Positions 43,584 to 53,469 are shown, counted from the stretch's first letter. The stretch: DNA of 64,000 nucleotides from Branchipolynoe longqiensis (GCA_030323885.1 CM059199.1:186001-250000); one strand, 5' to 3'. The notes: a model not told the origin generated them from the sequence alone. Numbers and translations are program-made.

Positions 43584-44240
43584 GTGTTTCTGTCATTTTC
43601 TGAGATAAATATATTAGGTTGATTGTTATAATCTACCTTATATTAGCTTGAAGTAACTTTGATTTTAAATGACTATCTTAGGAGATATTTGAAGTGTAAG
43701 AATGTCAAACTGATTTAGGCATGCTTGTCAAAATTCTGACCGCCATAGGCTTGAGCAGAAATACATTTCATTAAGTGACTTAGTATGTCCTTCTATGTAG
43801 CAACAAGTACATCATAAGTCAAAGACCCTATAATACTAAGACGGCTCACTCCCTATCTCTCCCATGGTAATAGAAATTTCGCAGTGCCACCTTATGGTGG
43901 GTTTGATCAGCCCAGCTGCTGGTTGGTGTTTCACATGTAAACACATACAATTATATTATACATGAGATAGGTAAGTATGAATACACATCAATATGAAATT
44001 GCTATGAACAAATAGACATCATCATCAGCATCGCCATCATCACACATCTTTCACATTCATATACACTGATACATATAATATAGCACCTGTTTAACCAAGA
44101 GAACAGCCAGTGCACCAAGTGGTGGGTTTGATCATTTTGATTACACAGTACAGGCTGAGTGAGCCGTCTTAGTATTATAGGGTCTTTCCATAAGTGCACA
44201 ACTATCTAAGGTGGATATGTTGGTTTAGATCACATAAACA
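43584..44240 (-). mobile_element. TTAA-MITE interrupted by a CAAAG-end transposon
   Basis: MITE sequence occupies 43584-43819 (TGTTTCTGTCATTTTCTGAG and on). It resumes at 44196 with GCACAACTATCTAAGGTG, after a 369-bp insertion and its CATAAGT duplication. Confidence 0.75.
43820..44188 (-). mobile_element. CAAAG-end DNA transposon, copy 2
   Basis: Inverted relative to 23393-23775 and homologous along its length. The ends are CAAAGACCCTATAATACTAA and TTAGTATTATAGGGTCTTTC, with the last G mutated to C. It is flanked on both sides by CATAAGT (43813-43819, 44189-44195), a second independent 7-bp target duplication. The host sequence is a TTAA-MITE. Confidence 0.9.
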
Positions 44241-44262
44241 TTCTTGTCATCGGCCACGAAAG

Positions 44263-44462
44263 AGCCTATGCAAGATAACCTCACCTGCTTCCCAATGGCA
44301 ATGGGATCAATCTGAGGTCGTGACAAAATCATGATCCCAGCAGTGTGATTAATCAGTGTGGCAGCACTATAAAGTCACCCTGATTGCTAACTGTCACAGT
44401 CTGGCACATTGTCCTGACTATGAGCTCAGATGCTGCGAGGATATAAACCCCAATAAGCAAAC
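44263..44462 (+). mobile_element. S1-related SINE fragment, diverged
   Basis: GTGGCAGCACTATAAAGTCA, TGCTAACTGTCACAGTCTGG and GATGCTGCGAGGATATAAAC follow the S1 body and 3' domain. The head is missing. Confidence 0.55.
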
Positions 44463-44469
44463 AAAGTGT

Positions 44470-44765
44470 TTACCGTAAAGTGACAACACACAAAGATCTT
44501 CTGACAATTGTAAAGAGATTCAAACTGCAGTTGTATGGCCATATTTCCTGTTCATCAGATCTGGCCAAAACCATCTTGCAAGGCACGAGGAAAGGAGGAA
44601 GAAGGCAAGGCAGGCAAAGGAAGAGCTGGAACGACAACATCAGGGAATGGACAGCAGGCCTGGAGTTTGACAAGTCTCAGAGGGCAGTGGAGAACGGGAA
44701 AACAAAAGAAAAAACTGGGTGCAATGTCATTTGTGGTGGCCCAACGACCCTTGTGGTTAATGGAT

Positions 44766-44798
<33 letters not shown>

Positions 44799-44800
44799 GC
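44470..44800 (+). pseudogene. LINE family L-A 3' end with (GAT)n tail
   Basis: Encodes the C-terminal basic segment: FKLQLYGHISCSSDLAKTIL, GGRRQGRQRKSWNDNIREW and LEFDKSQRAVENG. The frame runs into the 3' tail GATGATGATGATGATGATGA (44766-44798). The tail marks the 3' end of a 5'-truncated insertion. Same family as 40133-40545. The clade is not certain (Ingi/Nimb- or RTE-like). Confidence 0.75.
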
Positions 44801-44929
44801 CGTTCCTTCAAGCCGGCCTTGAGAACCATCCTATTTGGACCACACCCACAGAGCACTCCATTATTCATGGCACATCCTTGATCAAACACGGTGCTCCAAT
44901 TCTTTGGTTCATTAATATTTTCCCTTGCA

Positions 44930-45262
44930 GACAGTGACCGAATTGGTAAGACTGCTGGCCAGCTTCCCACGCAGGACAAGGCTGTGGGTTCTAATCCCAG
45001 CCAGGTAAAACCAGTGATTTAAACAAAATTAAACTTGCCGCTACCTTGCCTAGTGATTGGTGTTAATAGTATAGCGCAAGGACTGGTTTGCATAGTGACA
45101 GGATAATGTGACTGGGTGGGAAATTGGGTTAGCGTACCGGCAACCAGGCCTGCCAATGGGACAGCACTATAAAGTTGCTATAAGTGTGTACTGTCACAAG
45201 ACGATACCGATCATGATATGACCTTAGATGTTACTAGATGTAAAAACCCCAATAGACAATCA
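44930..45262 (+). mobile_element. S1 SINE, variant head
   Basis: The head CAGTGACCGAATTGGTAAGA is the same variant as at 39620. The body and the 3' domain CATGATATGACCTTAGATGT are present. Confidence 0.8.
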
Positions 45263-45349
45263 TTACAGCTAGAGACAAAAGGCAGTAATGGTTAAGAACT
45301 GTTTAGCAATCAGTTACTTCACTGCTATTCTACTGATGCAACATTGGCT

Positions 45350-45545
45350 TTGTTTGTTTGTTGTTCTACGTTCTAGTAACATATAAGGTTATAGCGGATA
45401 TCGATTTGTGGTAGCATGCGCTCATTGCGACTTTGTAGTGCTGCCAGACTGAGAGACCGTCTAACCACTCAATAACCCACTCCGTTCATAGAACAAACTA
45501 GCCCTTTGCATCTCCTAGTAGTAGTAATGCCAGGTTGTGTAGCTA
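45350..45545 (-). mobile_element. S1 SINE, diverged
   Basis: Inverted 3' domain (TTGTTCTACGTTCTAGTAAC) and body (TTTGTAGTGCTGCCAGACTG). The head is missing. Confidence 0.65.
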
Positions 45546-46026
45546 GTGATATATGATAAAACATATACAACAATTCCTTATGCGGCTTTATACTTACATA
45601 ATGCTTATACATCATATATATATATAGATTGGATCATTTATTATCATTATATAAAAAGGCGGAACGGCTGTATGATTGATGTGACCCTTATTATTACTCG
45701 GTGATATTATTGTTCTACTATCCTGCAATTAATATGTATATTGGCCAATCAATGCCCGCAATGTGCGCTATCCGGGCCGCGCCACTGCAGCGCCACCACG
45801 CATTGGCGGCGTGCGATCCTGAATTCGGCTATTATGCGCCGGGCTTTCACCCCCCTCCACCCCCCCCCCAAAAATCCGTTTACTCCATAATCACTTTCTT
45901 GCGCTTTTTTTTTCACTCTCTCGCTATAATTTATAGCATTTCCTGATAGCCAACTTTTAAAGATCATTTTGTTATGTACAAATGATATTTATGTTCAAAC
46001 TATTTGTGTTTGTTTGTTTGTGTGTT
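45546..46026. other. No recognisable gene
   Basis: AT-rich, with a GC-rich patch at 45770-45845 (GCCGCGCCACTGCAGCGCCA) and a C run near 45862. No family is recognised. Confidence 0.4.
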
Positions 46027-46588
46027 AACAGGGAAGGGAGAGGGTGGGGAGAGGGCGGTGAGAGGGTGGGGAGAGGGCGGGGATGAGGGCGGGGAGAGGC
46101 GGGGAGAGGGCGGGGGAGGCGAGAGGGTGGGGAGAGGGCGGGGAGAGGGCGGAGGAGGAGGGTGAGAACAGGGAAGGGAGAGGGCGGGGAGAGGGGGGAG
46201 AGGCGGGGAGAGGGCGGGGAGAGGGTGGGGAGAGGGTGGGGAGAAGGACAGGAGAGGGCGGGGAGAGGGCGGGGATAGGGAAGGGAGAGGGTGGGGAGAG
46301 GGCGGGGAGAGGGCGGGGAGAGGGCGGGGAGGATGGGAAGGGAAGGGAGAGGGTGGGGAGAGGGCGGGGAGAGGGCGGAGAGAGGGCTGGGAGAGGGCGG
46401 GTAGAGGACCGGAGGAGGGTGGGAACAGGGAAGGGAGAGGGCGGGGAGAGGGCGAGGTGAGGGTGGGGATAGGGCGGTGAGAGGGTGGGGAGATGGACAG
46501 GAGAGGGTGGGGAGAGGGCGGGGAGGGGGTGGGGATAAGGCGGGGAGAGGGTGGGGAGAGGGCGGGCAGAGGACCGGGAGAGGGTGGG
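46027..46588 (+). repeat. G-rich minisatellite GGGGAGAGGGC
   Basis: About fifty units of GGGGAGAGGGCG or GGGGAGAGGGTG in 560 bp. It gives Gly/Arg/Glu-rich forward and Pro/Ser-rich reverse frames. G-quadruplex-prone. It abuts the S1 copy at 46590. Confidence 0.9.
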
Positions 46589-46589
46589 A

Positions 46590-46880
46590 ACATCCAAGGT
46601 CATATCAGGAGGGGGTACTGACTTGTGACGGTGCACACTCATATTAACTTGTTAGTGCTGCCCCACTGGGAGACCAGGCCACCAGCACCATTACTCAATT
46701 CCCCAAACAATCGCATTACCCTGATACTGAGCTAACCAGTCCCTTCCCCTGTCCTAACCCGAGGGGCAGAGCTATGTAACAACAAGTATAAATTCTGTAA
46801 GTCATTAATTTGACTCTGCCAGGATATCAAATTCCCTACCTTCCAAATAGGAAGCCTGTGCTCTACCGATTTGGCCAGCG
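46590..46880 (-). mobile_element. S1 SINE
   Basis: Starts with the inverted 3' domain ACATCCAAGGTCATATCAGG and runs to the inverted head TCTACCGATTTGGCCAGCGC. The outermost 3' bases are replaced by the minisatellite. Confidence 0.8.
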
Positions 46881-47699
46881 CTTTTCTTTTCTTTTGTTTT
46901 TTTACTAAAATGTAGTTTATTCAGCGAATAATATCTTTTGTCAGTGCCAGAGCACTGGTCTTCCGACCATTCAGTACAATTTGTTGGTACAAAAATGAAA
47001 CTATCAGTTGCAATAATAACCACATGTGAATCATGTTTGATAATAAGAGTATTATACATAATATACATGAACTATTAGTTGTAATAGTAACTGCATACGA
47101 TTCCAATTCAATAAAAGTATTATGCATTTGGTGAATATGCATCACATGGTATTGCATGATTCTAGAATTTTCTTTAAAGATTTCTTTCTTCCTTTGTTTT
47201 TATCTCTTGTTTATTTAAAAAAACATGTAACATCTCTCCAATACACACATGTATGATATATAGTGTAAATATGCAAATCAGTGGATCCAATCACCAATAC
47301 CAAATGTGAGAAACCCGCCCATTCTTGGATCCCATCAGAAGTGTTTTGTATCGTGTGGCCTAATGAATGGATCAGAAGTCTGAGATTGCGGCAGGGCTTA
47401 CATCTGGCAGGTTTTATGCCAATTTCAAGGGAAATGTTAGGTAATAGTGTTGGCAGAAGGTGTAGCGTGTTAAAAATGTCTAGCTCGTAATATGAGATTG
47501 TATTGTAAGCTAAGCCAGTTAGTTGTAAACAGCCACCGCTTATTTATTAGATGCTGCATTTTCTTGTAACAAAAGAAATACATTATTCAGGGGTGCGTCT
47601 GGAGGGTTATCTGATTGGAGACGCTGCCAGATCTGCGTGCACCTGCGTTACACCGCACTGCCTGGCCTTGCCCTGTGACCAGTAGTGACTGTCTTGTAT
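46881..47699. other. No recognisable gene; 100-bp imperfect duplication
   Basis: A two-unit imperfect direct repeat spans about 46990-47140 (CTAT.AGTTG.AATA.TAAC and AGTATTAT.CAT). The 69-residue frame at 47281-47490 starts with ATG but shows no family resemblance. Confidence 0.45.
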
Positions 47700-48012
47700 A
47701 GGTTGGTTGTTGGAGTTTAACGTCCTTGCAACATCTAACATATAACATCTCAGGACGCATACCGATTTGTGACAGTGCACACTCATGGTGACTTTATAGT
47801 GCTGCTCCACTGGGAAAGCAGGCAGCTAGCACCATGACCTAATATCCCACTCAGTCACATTATCCTGACTCTGAGCTAACCAGTCATAGCCCTATCCTAT
47901 TAATGCCGAGCACCAGGCTAGGAAGCGACAAGTATCAATTTGATAAGTCATTGGTTTGACTCGAGCGGGAACCGAACTCCCGACCTTTCGCATGTGAGGC
48001 CAGTGCTACACT
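47700..48012 (-). mobile_element. S1 SINE
   Basis: Complete 3' domain (TTGGTTGTTGGAGTTTAACG) and body. The head part differs (GAACCGAACTCCCGACC, TTTCGCATGTGAGGCC), a third head variant. Confidence 0.8.
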
Positions 48013-48015
48013 GAA

Positions 48016-48338
48016 TTAAAGCTGCATTGTCCGATGAAAGGATCAAATTTTCAAAACCAAAACACAGACCTAGATTTGATCGTAGATATCCACCATAGGT
48101 ACTAGGGCATTTATTAAAGCGGCATAGTCCGATAAAAGCATTACATTTAGTCAAAGCCAAAACAATTATCTATATTTAATCATAGGCATCCAATGTAGAT
48201 ACTGTGCACTTATTGAGCATTTCCTGCTGCATAAAAGGCGATACTAAACCACCTTAAAGCCGCATAGTCTGGTGAAAACATAACATTTTCGAAACCAAAA
48301 CAATTATCTATATTTTACTCTACATATCAAACTTAGAT
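48016..48338 (+). mobile_element. Three stacked TTAA-MITE 5' parts
   Basis: Starts at 48016 (TTAAAGCTGCATTGTCCGAT), 48116 (TTAAAGCGGCATAGTCCGAT) and 48255 (TTAAAGCCGCATAGTCTGGT). Each is truncated where the next begins, consistent with serial insertion. The last is split by the retroposon at 48339. Confidence 0.7.
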
Positions 48339-48748
48339 CATCATCATCATCATCATGCTGTCGGTCACGATGCGACAAAGACTGCTTTCATTACTTGACT
48401 GCCGCTCTCCATTGATTTGTGTGGTTGTACATTTCATGAAAGCTGCCTGCAAAAGTGTTGAAGTGCTGCTGGCTTTTGCAACTTACCAGCGGCACACTCT
48501 TGTGGAGCAAATAGAGGTTTCACACCGGCAAGAACATGTCAAGACAGGCACAAAACTATTTGTCCCTGCAGTGGCTGGTCGGGAGATGTTGGGAGTTCCA
48601 TACATGAACCGCCCTTAATGCTGCCACAGTGACATGGTTTTCTGTTTAGGGTTTGCTCCCTTAGCCTTCGGTTCTGTCAAGAACCTGTACCACAAGGCAG
48701 TGGCATCAAACTCCCTGAGTTATTGCTATACCTGCAATACCTGCATAC
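48339..48748 (-). mobile_element. Retroposed sequence with (ATG)n tail and 11-bp target duplication
   Basis: CAAACTTAGAT occurs at 48328-48338 and again at 48749-48759, on either side of a 410-bp insert inside a TTAA-MITE. The left end is CATCATCATCATCATCAT, a microsatellite tail if the element is read on the minus strand. That fits a 5'-truncated LINE or a SINE. The body is not recognised. The forward 87-residue frame at 48355-48618 is antisense to the insert and probably chance. Confidence 0.8.
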
Positions 48749-48984
48749 CAAACTTAGATGCTGGTGCACTTATTAAACATTTGGTCCGATATAGAAGGGA
48801 ATACTGAGGCAATTTAATCAAATTTGTTGCTGCAGAAGCCTATAGTGTCAGAGTTTTGGCACACATTCCGAGTTTAATCTGGCATGTTTGCACTTTAAAT
48901 ATTTCAAATGTTAGCCATTTAAAATAAAAGTTACTTCAAACTAAAGTCAGGTAGATTATAACGATCAACCTAATATATCGGGAG
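48749..48984 (+). mobile_element. TTAA-MITE, continuation after insertion
   Basis: Resumes at AACTTAGATGCTGGTGCACT and runs to ATAACGATCAACCTAATATA, then ends near 48984. A (CAAA)n-rich stretch follows to 49040. Confidence 0.75.
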
Positions 48985-49160
48985 GGGGTCGTTAAACAAA
49001 CAAATAAACAAATAAACAAAAACAAACAAAAAAACTACTTCATCTTCTTTGTCTTTTCTTATTTCTCTGAAGTAAGTAGCCTATGTATGAGTGTACCACT
49101 AAACCATTACAAGTTCAAAGCCGAACCTGACCCATCATCTGAGCCTTATCGATACCTCGA

Positions 49161-50015
49161 CTCAATCAATCAATCAATAGTTCCGTCCTCTAGTCGAGGG
49201 TTGGATGCAATGGTTCTCCACTTGTCCCGATGTTGTGCTGTTCTGATAGACTGTGAATAATTCAAGCCTGTCCACTGTGAAATATTTGTAAACCATGATG
49301 TTCTTGGTCTCCCTCTCCCTCTGCTGCCATTCACCTTCCCTTCCAACAATGTACGGTATATTGAACTCTGACGAATGATGTGGCCAAAATAAATAAGTTT
49401 CTTTGTCTGTATAGTGGCAAACAAGCTTTTCTTATTTTTAATTTTTCTGAGAACTTCTTTGTTGGTGATCTTCTTTGTCCATGATATTTTCATCATCCTT
49501 CGATAAGTCCACATCTCAAATGCTGCTAAATGTTTGTACATTTTCTTAGAGATTGTCCATGTCTCTGCCCCATACATTAGAGTAGACCACACATAACACT
49601 GAAGAATACGCTTCTTTGTTTGTATTAATATCTTACTTGATGTTAACACTCTATACATTTTGGAGAATGTTGTTCGGGCTATTGTTATCCTTCTTTTAAT
49701 TTCTTCCTCACATCTCCCATCATTTGTAATCTTTTGTCCGAGATATATGAATTCGGATACTTGTTCTATGTTTGTGCCATCTATAGTTATATTGACATTT
49801 GGTTTATCTGTCTTTTTACTTATAACCATTGTTTTGGTCTTCCTGGCATTCATCTTCATGTTGAATAGTATTCCAGCTTTATTGATTCTATTCACTATAT
49901 CTTGTAGGTTTTTCTCACTGTCTGCTAGTATTACACTGTCATCGGCATATCTAAGATTGTTGACGTTCATGCCACCTATTGTCACCTCGACTACTTTATA
50001 ACTAACTCCCAGCAG
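49161..50015 (-). pseudogene. LINE reverse transcriptase, C-terminal 280 residues, family L-B
   Basis: A long clean minus-strand frame contains the catalytic box NLRYADDSVILADS, then MNARKTKTMVISKKT, FIYLGQKITNDGRCEEEIKR, YVWSTLMYGAETWTISK and RGRGRPRTSWF. This is the order of RTE/Ingi-like LINE polyproteins. It ends in a (TTGA)n tail at 49161-49180. The copy is truncated at its 5' side near 50015, exactly where the fold-back element FB-F starts. The frame is intact over 280 residues, so it is younger than the other LINE relics here. Confidence 0.85.
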
Positions 50016-50017
50016 TG

Positions 50018-50715
50018 TAAAGCCCCAGTCACACCTACCCAGATCGGGGCCGGATGAGCCCCGGACCGTCATCCGGGGTGGTCCGTGGAGATCCGGGGTG
50101 ATCCGTGGCTCATCCGTGGCGACCCACCCTGATCCGGCCTGATCCGTGGCTCGTCTGGCCCCGTCTGGGCTCCGCCCCGGATGTTTTAAAATGTTTAAAA
50201 CATCTGGGGGCGGTCCGGGGGATTTTGCGATCTGGGCTCAATCCGGCATGATCCGGGGGTGCTCCGGGTAGTCTGGGGGTGGTCCGGGGGTGGACCGGGG
50301 CCAGTCCGGGCTGTTCTGGGGGGTCTAGGGCCGTTTTGCCCCGGATGAGCCATGGTTTAACCCGGACCACCCCGGACTATCCCGGACTACCCCCGGCGTA
50401 GCCACGGACCACTCCCGGACTGCCCGGATAAGACCCGGATCAGCCACGGATCAGCCACGGATCGGCCCGGACCACTCCCGAATCACTCCCGGATCACTCC
50501 CGGCTTGTCCGGGACTAGTCCATGGCTACAGCAGGGAATCCGGGGGTCGTCCGGGGCGATCCGGCCTCTGGTCCGGGGCTCGTCCGGGAAGGTGTGACTG
50601 CGAGGCAAAAAACGAGGAAAACAGTGATTTTATCCGGGGCGGTCCGGGACAGTTCGGCCGATTGGTCCAGCTCAAAATCCGGGGATCATCCGAATCGGTG
50701 TGACTGGGGGCTTTA
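50018..50715. mobile_element. GC-rich fold-back element FB-F
   Basis: TAAAGCCCCAGTCACACC on the left mirrors GGTGTGACTGGGGGCTTTA on the right. The arms are dense arrays of GATCCGGGG, GGTCCGGGG and CCCGGACCAC words, with left-arm words the inverse of right-arm words. It is strongly GC-rich in an AT-rich neighbourhood and has no transposase frame. It abuts the 5' side of the L-B LINE. Confidence 0.85.
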
Positions 50716-50890
50716 GCAGGCAGAATAAACACGCTATTCGCATCGTTGTAAATCCTCTCACTCTTCTCTACATTTATTTCAATTGAATTTGGAATACCAC
50801 CAACCAACCCTTCAAGCGGGAATTAATCACTTTGTAGCTGTGGTGGTGGAGACAGCGGTTTGCGTTGTTCTGCGCTTGTTCGGTACCTTC
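50716..50890. other. No recognisable feature
   Basis: Spacer between FB-F and the G run. It could be LINE or pre-insertion sequence, but no family match is visible. Confidence 0.35.
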
Positions 50891-50891
<1 letters not shown>

Positions 50892-50923
<32 letters not shown>

Positions 50924-51025
50924 CGCTGGCGCCCGGGGACCTGCTCGAGGAGGCCCGGGGACCTGCCCGGGGAGGCATGGGAACCTGCCAGATGAAGCCC
51001 GGGGCTGGCTCCTTTTGTACCCGGC
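50892..51025 (+). repeat. G29 homopolymer followed by four 22-bp GC-rich units
   Basis: A run of 29 G is followed by units of the type GCCCGGGGACCTGCCCGGGG, continuing AG, about four times with divergence. Further GGCCGG inverted words reach about 51080. The G run length is likely unreliable. Confidence 0.7.
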
Positions 51026-51240
51026 CGGTGTGAGTGGAACCGAGGCCGGTGAAATAAGGCCAACACAGTCCCAGCCCTGGACGTGGCAATTACAAATATA
51101 CATCTACATATATGTATGTATATATTATATATACATCTAATATATATTATACATATGGTGTGGGCAATATCACATGTACATAATATATACACACACATAT
51201 ATACACATACATACATACACAATAGCCTTTACATATAATA

Positions 51241-51288
51241 TATATGACCTTAGATGTTGCCAGACATAAAATTCCAACAACCAACCTA
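51241..51288 (+). mobile_element. S1 SINE 3'-end fragment
   Basis: ATATGACCTTAGATGTTGCC, then CATAAAATTCCAACAACCAAC. The head and body are missing. Confidence 0.65.
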
Positions 51289-51365
51289 CTAAATACTATA
51301 TATATGCGGTGCGGACAATAAAACATGTACATATAGATATTATATATATATATATACGTACATAC

Positions 51366-51595
51366 AGTTCAGGCGCAAAACCACGTAAACGCCAATTGGA
51401 AAATTGAGAGAAACATTAGAATAAAACCTCTAGAATGGTAATGTTTTTACATACCTACTTTTTTGTTCGTTGCTACATAACCATCTATTCACAAGAAAAG
51501 TGGAATTTGTAAGAATTAAAATTAGCTTAAGGTAAAAATCTCTTATTTTAAGTAATTTTTTTGGATTGGCGTTTGCGGCGTTTTGCACCTGAACT
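51366..51595. mobile_element. Small inverted-repeat element (AGTTCAGG ends)
   Basis: AGTTCAGGCGCAAAACCACG on the left mirrors CGTTTTGCACCTGAACT on the right. The repeat is about 32 bp long, continuing to AAACGCCAAT. It is 230 bp and AT-rich inside. It sits within TA microsatellite. One unpaired terminus of the family lies at 32243. Confidence 0.75.
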
Positions 51596-51598
51596 CTT

Positions 51599-51599
<1 letters not shown>

Positions 51600-51664
<65 letters not shown>
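51600..51664. repeat. (TA)n microsatellite
   Basis: About 32 perfect TA units directly after the element at 51366-51595. Confidence 0.95.
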
Positions 51665-51666
<2 letters not shown>

Positions 51667-51973
51667 CACGTATATACAACATATATGCGGATGTAAGCGA
51701 ATTGCACGGTGCTGCCACCCAGGGGCTCCTGGGGGGCTCACAGGATAGTGCCATTCACACCCACCAGGTGGGGCAGGAGCCTCCCTACACCTGTTGTTGA
51801 TGTTGGCTCAGTCTGTCCCTGGCAGCCAGAGCCTCCACACTTGCTTTCAAAACTGTTTCTTATTCTTTTTAGGTAGGGCATTTGAGGCCCAGCCAGGTGC
51901 ATTACTGTTCTCTACTATTCTCACTTCCTGTAATAAATAATGTACCCACCAATACTGTGTTGCCGTGCAATTC

Positions 51974-51977
51974 TTAC

Positions 51978-52031
<54 letters not shown>

Positions 52032-52130
52032 GTGTATATGTGTATATACATATGGATATACATATATATATATGTATATATATATATATATGATATGTAC
52101 ATGTACTATTGTCTATATATATAATAGTAT
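51974..52130. repeat. TA/TGTATA microsatellite
   Basis: Impure (AT)n with TGTATA and CATATG interruptions. It explains the Tyr/Ile frames on both strands. Confidence 0.9.
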
Positions 52131-52133
52131 TAT

Positions 52134-53172
52134 GTGACAGTGCACTCTCAAAGCGACTTCATAATGCTCCCCCACTGATAGACCATGTCTATATTATTAA
52201 GTGTATATATATTATATATATACATATACGTATATGAACATGTACATTTGTAATTACCCACCCCACGCCACATTATCCTGACACTGAGCTAACCAGCCCT
52301 TGTATTATCCTACTAATGCAAAGCGTAAAGCTAAGCAGAGACAAGTATACATTTAATAAGCCATTAGTTTAACTTGGACGCGTTTCAAACTCCAGGGGCC
52401 ATATGCAGGAGTCAGTGTTAGCGGGGTTTGGTGTTAGAGCCTATTACCGTTTAGCTATCACCGACGTCGGGAACTGTGTCAAGTCGTATGCAGGAGCGCG
52501 TAACACTTACATGTTAACTAAACGTGAATTTATTTATAGATTTGGGAAATCCCTCTGCGTCTGTACCCATATATTAGGCTTAAATCTATTAAATGCTATC
52601 ATATTTAACATAATTAAATACGCAATAAATGAACTTTGAGGAAATTAACCCTAAATTCGAAGCAATATTAACGCTGCCGCCGTAACGGCGGCGATATTAA
52701 TAGTTATATTTTCGAATCGACGAACGTACAGTAAACAAACCGTCCCCGCTGCCAGTATGGAAAGCGGCGGCGGCGGCGATTTGTTTACTTTACGTTCGTC
52801 GATTCGAAAATATAAGTATTAATATCTCCGCCGTTATGGCAGCAGCGTTAATATTGCTTCGAATTTAGGGTTAATTTAATCATATTTCACTTATTGCGTA
52901 TCTAATTCTGTTAAATATGATAGCATTTAATAGATTTGGCCATAACCTTACGCTAACACCACCCGTAAACGTCATATGAAACGGGGTTAGTGTGGCGGAC
53001 CTTAAACGCGTCGTGTTACTGTAACACCGCTTCCTGCATACCGACTTGTCGGCGCTAAACCAGAAATCCTGTTTAAACGCGTTTTGGCTCGCTAACACTG
53101 ACTCCTGCATATGGCCCCTGCCCTTCCACACGGGAAGTCGGCGCTCTACCGATTAGCTCAGCGCGTCCTGTC
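52134..53172 (-). mobile_element. S1 SINE split by fold-back element FB-C
   Basis: Body 52134-52392 (GACAGTGCACTCTCAAAGCG, GACACTGAGCTAACCAGCCC), itself with a short AT-rich insertion near 52200. The head part resumes after FB-C at 53122-53172 (CCTTCCACACGGGAAGTCGG, CTACCGATTAGCTCAGCGCG). Confidence 0.75.
52393..53121. mobile_element. Fold-back element FB-C
   Basis: CAGGGGCCATATGCAGGAGT on the left mirrors ACTCCTGCATATGGCCCCTG on the right, for about 31 bp. GTGTTAG/CTAACAC words lie next to both ends. The core (52560-52950) is itself a long inverted repeat centred near 52740. It includes GCTTCGAATTTAGGGTTAAT and AATTCTGTTAAATATGATAG, which match FB-A and FB-B. No coding frame. Confidence 0.85.
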
Positions 53173-53469
53173 GGAGAAATAAAATAAATTGAAACACCCG
53201 CGTCCACACTGTACGACCGACCACATGTGTGGAAGGGTGATGCTAATCAATAATTATTTATAGCGTCTATATTTAGAAGTGGGCTTATTCCCCGGGTGTG
53301 TTTATGGTCTATAGTCTATAGGCGCGACACTCCGCGCCAACAGATGGCGTTGTAACTTGTTAGGGCCCGCCACGAAGATGATTGAGTCAAAATGTAAAAC
53401 ACCTGGTCAGTGGGACGAGAGGGAGGCGCACAGCATCTCATGGGTTAATATGGCTTCGCCAGGGGCAGT
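53173..53469. other. No recognisable feature
   Basis: Spacer containing CAACAGATGGCG near 53339, another CTCF-like word. Confidence 0.4.

Noticed and set aside
47281..47490. 69-residue frame starting MDPITNTKCEK
   Set aside because: It has an ATG and a varied composition but no recognisable domain, neighbouring exon or splice context.
48355..48618. 87-residue forward frame as a host gene exon
   Set aside because: It lies in a retroposed insert whose tail shows the insert is oriented on the other strand, and no family resemblance is visible.
50716..50815. Continuation of the L-B LINE beyond fold-back element FB-F
   Set aside because: The minus-strand translation there does not resemble the region expected upstream of the YADD box, so the LINE is more simply 5'-truncated at about 50015.
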